This document shows, piece by piece, positions 33,555 to 41,501 of a DNA stretch of 64,000 nucleotides. The notes beneath the pieces are model-generated. The model was given only the letters and a program-made list of their open reading frames with translations, was not told where the DNA came from and searched no databases. Within the stretch, counting starts at the first letter, position 1; each line of letters opens with the position of its first letter. Made by a program: the position numbers and the translations under genes. Origin of the DNA: Nocardioides rotundus. GTDB lineage: Bacteria; Actinomycetota; Actinomycetes; Propionibacteriales; Nocardioidaceae. The stretch covers positions 3,611,001-3,675,000 of the forward strand of contig NZ_CP082922.1 in the NCBI RefSeq assembly GCF_019931675.1. The letters run 5' to 3'.

Positions 33555-36500
33555 ATGGCCGCCCTGCAGGTTCGGGTCCTCGGCGGGATCGCGTTGGACG
33601 TCGACCAGGAGCCCGTGCGTCTGCCGCCGCGGCTGACCCTCCTGTTGGGGCTGCTCACCGCGGGCGGGGACGGCGGCGTCGAGTTCGACGTACTCCTCGA
33701 GCAGCTCTACGCCGGCAACCCGCCGCCGACGGCCGACGCGGCGATCCGGGTGCACCTGGCCAAGCTGCGCGACGCCCTGGAGCCCGGCCGCGACCGGGCG
33801 GTCTCCACGCGGGTCGCGCGGATGCCCCAGCGCTGGCGGCTGCGGCTGGAGGAGGACGAGTGCGACGCCCGGCTCTTCGCCGCCGAGGCCGGCCAGGGGC
33901 GGGCGCTGCTGCGACAGGGCGCACCGGGCGAGGCCGTCTCGATGCTCCGGTCGGCACTGGACCGCTGGGCCGAGCCGTACGCCGGCATGGAGGGCGACGT
34001 GGTCGACGCCGAGCGCACCGTGCTGACCCGGCTGCACCGGCAGGCCGCACACGACCTGGCGGCCGCTCACCTGGCCGACGGCGACCCGGAGACCGCGCTC
34101 GCCGTCGCCGACGGCCTCCAGCGCGAGGACCCCTGGGACGAGGACCTGGTGCTGCTGCGGATCCGCGCGACCTATGCCGGGGCCGGGCAGGAGCGCGCCC
34201 TGGCCCTGCTCCGCGCGCACCTCGCCGACCTCGACACCGAGCTGGGCCTGGATCCCTCGCCCCGGCTGCTGGACGCCGAGCAGGCGGTGCTCCGGCACGA
34301 CCCGGCCTGGGCACCGGCCATCCGCGCCGCTCCGACCGTCGTCGGGGCGCCGCCGAGCCGGCTGGTCGGCCGGGACCGGCTGCTGGGCGACGTCCGCCGG
34401 CACCTGGACTCCGGCCAGCCGGTGCTGCTGCGCGGCGAGGGCGGCATCGGCAAGACCGCGATCCTGCAGGAGCTGCACCGCGGTCCGGAGCGCACCGTGC
34501 TGGTGTCGGCGGCCGCCGCGAGCACGCCGTACTCCCTGCTGCTGGAGCTGCTCGCCGCGCACCCGACGGCGGCGCAGGACCCGGACCGGCAGCTGCTGCG
34601 CGAGAGCGTGGCCGGTACGGCGATCCCCGACGACCTCGAGCTGGTCGCGGAGGACCTCGCCGAGCGGCACCTGACGCCCGAGACGGTGCTGCTGGTCGAC
34701 GACGCGGAGGCCGCGGACGCGCCCAGCGTGCGGGTGCTCGGCCTGCTTGCCGCCCGCGGCGTGCGCCTGGTCGTGGCCCGTCGTCCCGGTCGGGAGCCGC
34801 CCGGCCCGTGGGGTGCACGCACCCCGGTGACGATCGACGTCGGACCGCTGACCCCCGACGAGACCCGGCAGCTGGCCGCCCGGCTGCGGCCCGGCGCCGA
34901 GCTCGACGACGACCAGATCCGGGTGATCGGCGGCGTCCCGCTGCTCGTGGAGTACGCCGTCGAGCCGGCGCTCGGGCTGGACGCGCTGGGTGAGCGGCTG
35001 CTGGACCCGCTGGAGGACTCCGCGCGGGCCGGTGCCTCGATGCTCGCCGTGGTGGGCACGCCGATCGCGTTGGAGACGGCCAGCCGGCTGCTCGGCGGTG
35101 ACGCGGTGGAGGACCTCCTAGTCGCACGGGTCCTGCGCGTGCAGGGCGACCACGTCGGGATGGCCCACCCCTATCTGACCAGCGCGGTGCGCGAGTCGCT
35201 GGGCCGGCTTGCCTGCACCGAGATCCTGCGCGAGGTGCTGGACTCGGAGTGGGAGATCCCCGCCCTGCTGCTCACCGACGCCGTAGAGACCTTCGGCGCC
35301 GGGCTGCCCGACGCCTTGGTCGCGCGGTGGGCCCTGGCGGCCGGCCGGGAGTCGATCGCCGGTGGCGACTGGGAGGGCGCCGACCCGCTGCTCGCCCGCG
35401 CCGCCGACCTCGGGGACCCCACGCTCGCCCAGGCGGCCGAGCAGGAGCGTGCCCGCGCGCTGATGCGCACCGGCCGAGTGGTCGACGCCCGCGAGGTGCT
35501 GGTGCCGGTGATGCGACGGCTGCGCGCGGAGGAGCGGGACGCCGAGCTGGCCGCCTGCCTGGACGAGTACGCCGGGGGGCCGGCCCGGATCGACGGCGGC
35601 GAGATGCACGTGGTCGAGCGCCACGCTCGCTGGCTGCTCGACCGGGACGAGCTCGACCCGGACACGCGGGTGCGGGTGCTGGACGCGCTGACCCGGACCG
35701 CGCCGGTGTCGTCGCTGGACACCCTCACCGAGGAGCTGCTGGCCGAGTGTGCCCGGGCGAGCTCGCCGTTCTCCCAGGTGTGCGCTCTGGAGGCGCGCTG
35801 GCGTCGGTCCCACTACGCCGGCGAGGTGCCCACCCGGCGGGCCAAGGAGTCGCAGGAGGCGGTGTGGCTCGCCGAGCAATTGGGCGACATCGACCTGCAG
35901 GTGCGGATGATCCGGCATCTGCTCGACGACCTGCTGGCGATGGGCTGGGGCAGCGAGGCGGCCGAGCAGCTCGATCGCCTCGACGAGATCTCCCGGCAGC
36001 GGCGCCATGCCCATGCCCGGTGGTGGCATCAGCTGCTGGGCGTCGACGCTCTGCTCCGTCGTGGCGAGGCCGATGCGGCGATGCTCGCCGCCCAGGAGGT
36101 GCACGACCAGTGGCCGCGGGTGCCCGCACTGCTGCGGGAGAACTTCTTGATGACCCAGCAGTTCGTCGCCCTCTACCTCACCGACCACGAGCTCCTGGCG
36201 GCGTCGCTGCGCGACGTCGTCACCGGGCCCGAGTCGCTGTGGGTGCCCGACCTGGTCCCGGAGATGGCCCTCTTGATGGTCGACGCCCAGGCCGGGCGTG
36301 CCTCGGCCGACGACGTGCGGGCGGGCATCGACCGCGTGGTGGCCGCACCACACGGCTGGCGACGGATCGCCGAGCTCGCTCTCGCGGGCCGCGCCGCGGT
36401 CGCGGCCGGGGTGGCGGCCCCCGAGCTGCGCCGTACCTTGTTGCCGTATGAGCGCTGCTGGGTCACGCTAGGCCCCGCAGTGGCGACCCTCGGCCCCGCG

Positions 36501-36629
36501 GCAGGCGTGCTGTCCGCGCTCGCGGAGCTCGAGGGTGACCACCGGGAGGCGGCCCGCTGGGGGGAGCAGGCGCGACAGCAGTGCGACGCCATGGACGCCC
36601 CCTGGTGGGCCGACACCCGCGACGGGTGA
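33555..36629 (+). CDS. AfsR/SARP-like large transcriptional regulator with ATPase domain
   Basis: A 1,024-aa regulator. Residues 1-95 are an OmpR-like winged helix (MAALQVRVLGGIALDVDQEPVRLPP), residues about 100-245 a bacterial transcriptional activation domain (tandem TPR; PWDEDLVLLRIRATYAGAGQERALALLRAHLADLDTELGLDPSPRLL). Residues about 265-480 are a STAND-type NTPase with Walker A GEGGIGKTA and Walker B-like TVLLVDDAEAAD. The rest is alpha-helical, TPR-like. Such proteins usually switch on secondary metabolism or morphological programmes. No biosynthetic cluster is adjacent; targets unknown. Confidence 0.88.
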   Translation: MAALQVRVLGGIALDVDQEPVRLPPRLTLLLGLLTAGGDGGVEFDVLLEQLYAGNPPPTADAAIRVHLAKLRDALEPGRDRAVSTRVARMPQRWRLRLEEDECDARLFAAEAGQGRALLRQGAPGEAVSMLRSALDRWAEPYAGMEGDVVDAERTVLTRLHRQAAHDLAAAHLADGDPETALAVADGLQREDPWDEDLVLLRIRATYAGAGQERALALLRAHLADLDTELGLDPSPRLLDAEQAVLRHDPAWAPAIRAAPTVVGAPPSRLVGRDRLLGDVRRHLDSGQPVLLRGEGGIGKTAILQELHRGPERTVLVSAAAASTPYSLLLELLAAHPTAAQDPDRQLLRESVAGTAIPDDLELVAEDLAERHLTPETVLLVDDAEAADAPSVRVLGLLAARGVRLVVARRPGREPPGPWGARTPVTIDVGPLTPDETRQLAARLRPGAELDDDQIRVIGGVPLLVEYAVEPALGLDALGERLLDPLEDSARAGASMLAVVGTPIALETASRLLGGDAVEDLLVARVLRVQGDHVGMAHPYLTSAVRESLGRLACTEILREVLDSEWEIPALLLTDAVETFGAGLPDALVARWALAAGRESIAGGDWEGADPLLARAADLGDPTLAQAAEQERARALMRTGRVVDAREVLVPVMRRLRAEERDAELAACLDEYAGGPARIDGGEMHVVERHARWLLDRDELDPDTRVRVLDALTRTAPVSSLDTLTEELLAECARASSPFSQVCALEARWRRSHYAGEVPTRRAKESQEAVWLAEQLGDIDLQVRMIRHLLDDLLAMGWGSEAAEQLDRLDEISRQRRHAHARWWHQLLGVDALLRRGEADAAMLAAQEVHDQWPRVPALLRENFLMTQQFVALYLTDHELLAASLRDVVTGPESLWVPDLVPEMALLMVDAQAGRASADDVRAGIDRVVAAPHGWRRIAELALAGRAAVAAGVAAPELRRTLLPYERCWVTLGPAVATLGPAAGVLSALAELEGDHREAARWGEQARQQCDAMDAPWWADTRDG

Positions 36630-36674
36630 CGGTCGCCCCTGCTTCCACCGATGAAGAAGAGGGGTAGATGAACC

Positions 36675-37034
36675 ATGGCTCCGGACAAACCCAGGAAGCC
36701 CAGGCCCAGTGGGAAGCCCAAGGGGGGCGGCCGACTGGCAACGAAGTTCAACACTCGCGGCGGTGGCGCCGCGAACAGGCTGCGTCGACGCGGCCTCGTC
36801 GGCGCGCCGGTCCCCGACCTGGTCGCCGAGGCCCGGCAGCGCGGGATCACCGTGACCGCCCAGGAGGCGGCCTACCTGCGCAGTGAGCACTGGACGGGTC
36901 CCGCCGGCGGCCAGCTGCTCGCGCTGATGGACGCCTGCGAGGAGGCGGGAGTGCCGTACCGCCTCGCGTTCGACCACGTCGCCGGCGAGCCCGTGACCCT
37001 GCAGGAGGTGGAGATCCGGATGCGCGGCGACTGA
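36675..37034 (+). CDS. Small hypothetical protein with basic N-terminus
   Basis: A 119-aa protein. The first 40 residues are extremely basic and flexible (MAPDKPRKPRPSGKPKGGGRLATKFNTRGGG), which suggests nucleic-acid binding; the rest is an acidic helical part. Not recognised. ATG 36675. Lies 45 bp downstream of the large regulator on the same strand. Confidence 0.6.
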   Translation: MAPDKPRKPRPSGKPKGGGRLATKFNTRGGGAANRLRRRGLVGAPVPDLVAEARQRGITVTAQEAAYLRSEHWTGPAGGQLLALMDACEEAGVPYRLAFDHVAGEPVTLQEVEIRMRGD

Positions 37035-37261
37035 GCCGCGTCACCACCGACGCCGAGGCCGTCGCTGCCCTCGCACCGTGCGGGAACCCCTCCCCGCATG
37101 GCCGTGAACCCCGGCAGCGGCGGCCTTTGCGCGTCCTTTGCGCCTCTCTTGGAGCGTGGTGCTCGATGGGTCCCGCACGGGGGTGGGGCCCGCCCGGGCC
37201 CCCCTCTCGAGGGGTGAGGGGGGTGCGGGGTCACTCGGTCCGTTGGGGGCCGCACGATGGC

Positions 37262-37308
37262 GAGGCGCCGGGTGCCGTCCGGGGGAGAGGACGGCGGCCC
37301 GGCGCCTC
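37262..37308 (+). terminator. Long GC-rich hairpin in the 307-bp gap before the PAP2-DAGK gene
   Basis: Arms starting GAGGCGCCGGG (37262) and ending CCCGGCGCCTC (37308) give a nearly perfect stem with the loop GGGGGAGA. It is most simply a terminator for the small gene ending at 37034 or a leader hairpin for the kinase gene starting at 37342. The remainder of 37035-37341 is extremely G/C-rich with no convincing gene. Confidence 0.65.
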
Positions 37309-37341
37309 GACCCGTCTCGACCGGTCGGCATACTTGGCCGG

Positions 37342-38916
37342 GTGCTCGACCGACCCCGATACCTCCCTCTCGTCTGGGCCGCCGCCTGTCTGGTCGGCTT
37401 CGGTCTCCTCACTCTCCTGGTGACCCAGGACCGCGCCCCCCTCGACCCGGTCGACCTGTGGGGTCGGCAGGCGGAGGCCTGGGCGGACGACATCCCCTGG
37501 CTGGTGGCGATCCTCCGGGTCGTGGAGCATCTCTTCGCCACCGTCGGGATGGCGGTGCTGACGGCCGTGACGGCGGTCTGGCTGCTGTGGAAGAAGCAGC
37601 CGCGCGCGGCGGCGTACACCGTCGTCGTGATGCTGGTGACCTCGCTGGTCACCACCGGCGTGAAGCTCACGGTCGGCCGGGTGCGGCCCGCGTGGCAGGA
37701 CTCGATCGACCTCCTCTCGACCCGCTCCTTCCCCTCGGGGCACGCGTCGTCGATGGCCGCGTTCGCCGGCGTCATGGTGGTGCTCGCGTGGATCTTCCTG
37801 CGGCGCTCGTCGGCGCGTCAGGCGGTGTACGTCGCCGCCGCGGCCTTCGTGGTCGTCGGCTGCCTGGACCGGGTGCTGCTCGGGCGCCACTACCCCACCG
37901 ACGTGATCGCGGGCACCCTGCTCGGCGCCGGCGTGGCCCTGCTCGCGCTCGGCCTCTTCGACCCGCAGCCCCGTCCGCAGTCGCGGGGCGACCGGCCGCT
38001 GCTCGCGACCGTGCCGACCGACCGAAAGCTCGCCGTCGTCCTCAACCCCTCCAAGGTCGAGGACCCCGGCCAGTTCCGCTCGATCGTCACCGCGATGGCT
38101 CAGGAGGCGGGCTGGAGCAGCCCGACCTGGCACTACACGACCGTCGAGGACCCGGGCACCGGGATGGCGCACGCGGCGGCCGTGGACGGCGCGGACCTGG
38201 TGATGGTCTGCGGCGGCGACGGGACCGTGCGCGAGGTGTGCGCCGAGCTCGCCGGCACGGGGATCCCGGTCGGGATCATCCCCGCGGGCACGGGCAACCT
38301 GCTGGCTCGCAACCTGGACATCCCGCTCTACATCCGCTCGGCCATCGACGTCGCCCTCAACGGCCAGGACCGGGCCGTGGACCTGGTCGCGGTCTCCGGG
38401 GACGGCTTCGAGGACTCCCACTTCATGGTGATGGCCGGGATGGGCTTCGACGCCGCGATCATGGAGGGCGTCAACGAGGAGTTCAAGCAGAAGGTCGGCT
38501 GGTTCGCGTACGTCGTCTCCGGGCTGAAGTCGCTCATGTTCCCCGCGGTCAAGGTGGAGGTCTCCGTCGACGGCGGCGAGCCCACGACCCACCGCGCCCG
38601 CACCGTGCTCGTCGGGAACGTCGGCTACCTCCAGGCGGGGATGCCGCTGCTGCCGGACGCGCGGATCGACGACGGCAAGCTGGACGTCGTACTCCTCCAC
38701 CCGCGGCGCTTCCTGTCGTGGATCCCGCTCGCGGCGCGCGTGCTGTCCAAGAGCACCCAGACCGACGACCTGATCAACCGGATGACCGGGGCCTCGGTGA
38801 CGGTGCGCGCCGCCACCGACGTGCCGCGCCAGCTCGACGGCGACTCGATCGGCCCCGGCAAGGAGCTGCGGATGGAGTGCATCCACGGTCGCCTCCTGGT
38901 GCGTGTGCCCCGCTGA
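37342..38916 (+). CDS. PAP2 phosphatase - diacylglycerol kinase fusion
   Basis: A 524-aa bifunctional membrane protein. Residues about 10-215 are a PAP2-type phosphatase with five or six helices and the signatures KLTVGRVRPAW, SFPSGHASS and LGRHYPTDVIAG (catalytic residues His-Arg-Asp set). Residues about 225-524 are a diacylglycerol kinase-like (DAGK_cat) domain with CGGDGTVREV and IPAGTGNLLARNL as nucleotide motifs. Together they could phosphorylate and dephosphorylate lipid intermediates of the envelope. GTG 37342 precedes the first membrane helix; the upstream in-frame extension is GC-biased noise. A strong hairpin follows at 38970. Confidence 0.92.
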   Translation: MLDRPRYLPLVWAAACLVGFGLLTLLVTQDRAPLDPVDLWGRQAEAWADDIPWLVAILRVVEHLFATVGMAVLTAVTAVWLLWKKQPRAAAYTVVVMLVTSLVTTGVKLTVGRVRPAWQDSIDLLSTRSFPSGHASSMAAFAGVMVVLAWIFLRRSSARQAVYVAAAAFVVVGCLDRVLLGRHYPTDVIAGTLLGAGVALLALGLFDPQPRPQSRGDRPLLATVPTDRKLAVVLNPSKVEDPGQFRSIVTAMAQEAGWSSPTWHYTTVEDPGTGMAHAAAVDGADLVMVCGGDGTVREVCAELAGTGIPVGIIPAGTGNLLARNLDIPLYIRSAIDVALNGQDRAVDLVAVSGDGFEDSHFMVMAGMGFDAAIMEGVNEEFKQKVGWFAYVVSGLKSLMFPAVKVEVSVDGGEPTTHRARTVLVGNVGYLQAGMPLLPDARIDDGKLDVVLLHPRRFLSWIPLAARVLSKSTQTDDLINRMTGASVTVRAATDVPRQLDGDSIGPGKELRMECIHGRLLVRVPR

Positions 38917-38969
38917 CCCGACCGCGCGCCCGCGTGACCGCCCGGCCGTCCGACGGGGCCCAGCACGGC

Positions 38970-39021
38970 GAAGGCCCCATGGTCGCCGGCACCCCCGTGA
39001 ACCGGCGACCAAGAGGCCTTC
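38970..39021 (+). terminator. Two-part hairpin terminator after PAP2-DAGK
   Basis: Outer stem GAAGGCC (38970-38976)/GGCCTTC (39015-39021) and inner stem TGGTCGCCGG (38980-38989)/CCGGCGACCA (39002-39011) form one long hairpin about 53 bp after the stop. The outer pairs also fit the opposite strand, so it may terminate both convergent units. Confidence 0.8.
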
Positions 39022-39051
39022 ATCCCCTACGACGCCGCCGATCCGCTTTTG

Positions 39052-39195
39052 GTTGCACCCAAAATCCCGCGACCAGGCATTCCATGCACCCAAGAACCCC
39101 CCACCAGGCATTCCAGGCACCCAAGAACCCCCCACCGGGCACTCGATGCACCCAGAAAACCCCCGACCGGGCACTCGATGCATCCAAACCGCCCG
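39052..39195. repeat. 31-bp tandem repeat array in convergent gap (family X)
   Basis: Units start at 39077, 39108, 39139 and 39171 (31, 31 and 32 bp apart), preceded by a partial unit at about 39052. Sequence centre: GGGCACTCGATGCACCCA (first two units GCATTCCATGCACCCA and GCATTCCAGGCACCCA). The same family occurs at 53599-53675 in the opposite orientation. The units sit directly after the stop of the DUF4446 gene on its own strand. No gene; conceptual peptides in either strand are meaningless. Confidence 0.85.
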
Positions 39196-39597
39196 TCAGG
39201 GGCGGGCGTGCTCGATCGCCTCTTCCTCCTCCGGCGAGAGCTGCTGGTCGCAGGTCCATCCGCTGATGTTCTTGGCGTAGGTGCGGGCCTCGCTGCGTCC
39301 GTGGATCGAGGTGAGCACGACGCCATGGCCGTGGTCGTCGAGCAGGGCCACCGACCAGGAGAGGTGGCCGCCCATGTCCCCGAACGCGTCGTAGCGCACC
39401 ACCGACAGGTGCCGCAGCGCGTCGCCGGACTCCGCCCGCAGGGCCGCGACCTCCTGGCGCAGCCCGTGCACGTCGGCGGGCAGCGACTCCGCGCTCGGCC
39501 GCCGGGCCTGGGCCGCCTGGCGACGCAGCCCGATGACCGCGAGCGCGGCCGCGGCACAGGCGACGAGCAGGGCGAGGATGGCGAGGGCGAGCTGCAT
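39196..39597 (-). CDS. DUF4446 family protein
   Basis: A 133-aa single-pass membrane protein. Residues 2-24 are a membrane helix (LALAILALLVACAAAALAVIGL), followed by a short coiled coil (DVHGLRQEVAALRAESGDALRHL) and the conserved cytosolic domain VVRYDAFGDMGGHLSWSVALLDDHGHGVVLTSIHGRSEARTYAKNISGW characteristic of DUF4446. Function unknown. Ends immediately before the repeat array. The phosphodiesterase gene upstream ends 10 bp from its start. Confidence 0.88.
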   Translation of the reverse strand: MQLALAILALLVACAAAALAVIGLRRQAAQARRPSAESLPADVHGLRQEVAALRAESGDALRHLSVVRYDAFGDMGGHLSWSVALLDDHGHGVVLTSIHGRSEARTYAKNISGWTCDQQLSPEEEEAIEHARP

Positions 39598-39607
39598 ACC
39601 GCAGACC

Positions 39608-40456
39608 CTAGGGCCCGCTCGGCCCCATCGCGTCGAGCAGCCCCACGAGTCGCGCGGGTTGGTTGGTGATGATGCCGTCGATCCGCCACTCGACCAGGCG
39701 TGCCATGACCAGCGGGTCGTTCACCGTCCAGGCGCGCATCTGCAGGCCGAGCTCGTGGGCGCGCTCGACGATCGGCCGGGTGACCGTCCGCGCTCGCGGG
39801 TTCACCTGCTCGGCCCAGGATGCGGCCTCCACCAGGTCCCGGCCCCGCGGGCGGGTTCCGGTCAGCAGCCCGACGGGCACCTCCGGCGCCCGCTGTTTGA
39901 AGCGGGCCAGCCAGGCGTGGTCGAAGGACTGGATGGTGAGCCGACCGGCCTGGTGCACCGCGCGGGCGGCCGGGAGGCTGAACAGCAGCTGCGCGAGGTC
40001 CTGCTCGATGCCGGGGTAGCGCGCGGGGTCCTTGACCTCGATCAGCATCCCGGTCCGTGGGCCCACCGCGTGCACCCACTCCTCCAGCGTCGGCACCGGC
40101 TCGGGCGCCGCGCCGGAGCCGAACCACGAGGTCGCGTCCACGCGGCGCAGCTGGTCCAGCGTGAGGTCCGCGATCCGCCAGGGCGCCGCGTCCGGCAGCG
40201 ACGTCGCCGCGTCGGTGCAGCGGGCCAGGGTGGCGTCGTGGTGGACCACCAGGCAGCCGTCGGCGGTGCGGTGTACGTCGCACTCGACGCTGGTCGCGCC
40301 CTCCGCGTGCGCCAGGCGTACGGCGGCCAGCGTGTTCTCGGGCGCCCAGCCGGAGGCACCCCGGTGGGCGATGACATCCACTCCCCGCGGCAGCGGCCTC
40401 GGGGTGGGCTTCCGGCGCAGCCGGCTGACCGGTCCTGCGAGGAGGGTCGGGGCCAT
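39608..40456 (-). CDS. Glycerophosphodiester phosphodiesterase
   Basis: A 282-aa GDPD-type enzyme hydrolysing glycerophosphodiesters to glycerol-3-phosphate and an alcohol. Signatures IAHRGASGWAPENTL (catalytic His and Glu/Asn) and SVECDVHRTADGCLVVHHD (metal ligands, second His). No signal peptide is apparent, so it should be cytosolic. ATG 40456. The downstream DUF4446 gene follows at 10 bp. A second GDPD gene is at the right end of the window. Confidence 0.9.
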   Translation of the reverse strand: MAPTLLAGPVSRLRRKPTPRPLPRGVDVIAHRGASGWAPENTLAAVRLAHAEGATSVECDVHRTADGCLVVHHDATLARCTDAATSLPDAAPWRIADLTLDQLRRVDATSWFGSGAAPEPVPTLEEWVHAVGPRTGMLIEVKDPARYPGIEQDLAQLLFSLPAARAVHQAGRLTIQSFDHAWLARFKQRAPEVPVGLLTGTRPRGRDLVEAASWAEQVNPRARTVTRPIVERAHELGLQMRAWTVNDPLVMARLVEWRIDGIITNQPARLVGLLDAMGPSGP

Positions 40457-40586
40457 GGCTTCAGGCTCCGGGCGGGGTGTGGACCCTCGGTGACGCGTGG
40501 CCCAACTTCCGCCGTACTCCTGCCGAAGTTCCCACGCGTGGGACACATCGCCGGGGAGTGCCGCGCTGCGTGGGAGGATGCGCGGC

Positions 40587-41444
40587 GTGAGCACGTCGAT
40601 CCTGACCGACGCCCGGCGGATCGCCTACCAGGGCGAGCCCGGGTCCAACTCGCACCTGGTGTGCACGCAGCACTACCCGCAGGCCGAGGCGATCGCGTGC
40701 GCGTCCTTCGAGGACGTGTTCGCCGCCGTCGAGGGCGGGCGCGCCGACCTGGCGATGATCCCGATCGACAACTCACTCGCCGGCCGGGTCGCCGACATCC
40801 ACCACTTCCTGCCGACGTCGACGCTGCACATCGTGGCCGAGCACTTCCTGCGGATCCAGTTCGCCTTGATGGCGCTGCCGGGGGTGCCGATCGACGAGAT
40901 CCGCAGCGTGCACTCCCACGTGCACGCGCTGGGGCAGTGCCGCCGGATCATCAGCGCGCACCGGCTCGAGCCGGTCATCGCAGGCGACACGGCGGGCGCG
41001 GCTCGCGAGGTCGCCGAGGCGGGGATCCGCAGTCAGGCGGCCCTCGCGCCGCCGCACGCAGCGGAGATCTACGGCCTGGAGATCCTGGCACGCGACGTGG
41101 AGGACGAGGACCACAACACCACCCGGTTCGTGGTGCTCTCGCCGGAGTTCGTCCGCGCGCCGCAGGGCCGCGGCCCGGTCGTCACGAGCTTCGTGTTCAA
41201 CGTGCGGAATCTGCCGGCCGCGCTCTACAAGGCCCTCGGCGGGTTCGCGACCAACGGGGTGAACATGACCAAGCTGGAGTCCTACATGGTCGACGGCCAC
41301 TTCACCGCCACCCAGTTCCTTGCCGAGGTCGACGGGCACCCCGACGACCCCGGCGTCGCCCGGGCTCTGGAGGAGCTGGAGTTCTTCACCCACGAGGTGA
41401 AGCTGCTCGGGGTCTATCCCGCGGCTGCTGAGCGGCGGGAGTAG
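40587..41444 (+). CDS. pheA: Prephenate dehydratase
   Basis: A 285-aa enzyme making phenylpyruvate from prephenate (phenylalanine synthesis). The PDT domain shows IAYQGEPGSNSH, MIPIDNSLAGRVADIHHFL and the NTTRFVVLS catalytic motif; the C-terminal ACT domain (ALYKALGGFATNGVNMTKLESYMVDG) is for feedback by phenylalanine. GTG 40587 is preferred because GGAGG lies 9 bp upstream; ATG 40578 would be too close to it. Monofunctional (no chorismate mutase domain). The CRISPR array begins 57 bp after its stop. Confidence 0.94.
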   Translation: MSTSILTDARRIAYQGEPGSNSHLVCTQHYPQAEAIACASFEDVFAAVEGGRADLAMIPIDNSLAGRVADIHHFLPTSTLHIVAEHFLRIQFALMALPGVPIDEIRSVHSHVHALGQCRRIISAHRLEPVIAGDTAGAAREVAEAGIRSQAALAPPHAAEIYGLEILARDVEDEDHNTTRFVVLSPEFVRAPQGRGPVVTSFVFNVRNLPAALYKALGGFATNGVNMTKLESYMVDGHFTATQFLAEVDGHPDDPGVARALEELEFFTHEVKLLGVYPAAAERRE

Positions 41445-41501
41445 CGCACTCAATCAGCGCGCGGCGGCCTCCACACGAGTACCGCCGGAGCCACCCAACA
41501 G

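Noticed and set aside
39027..40283. Frames through the 39-kb tandem repeats giving Cys-rich peptides like GCIECPVGG
   Set aside because: Translation of the 31-bp non-coding repeat family joined to antisense of the neighbouring genes.
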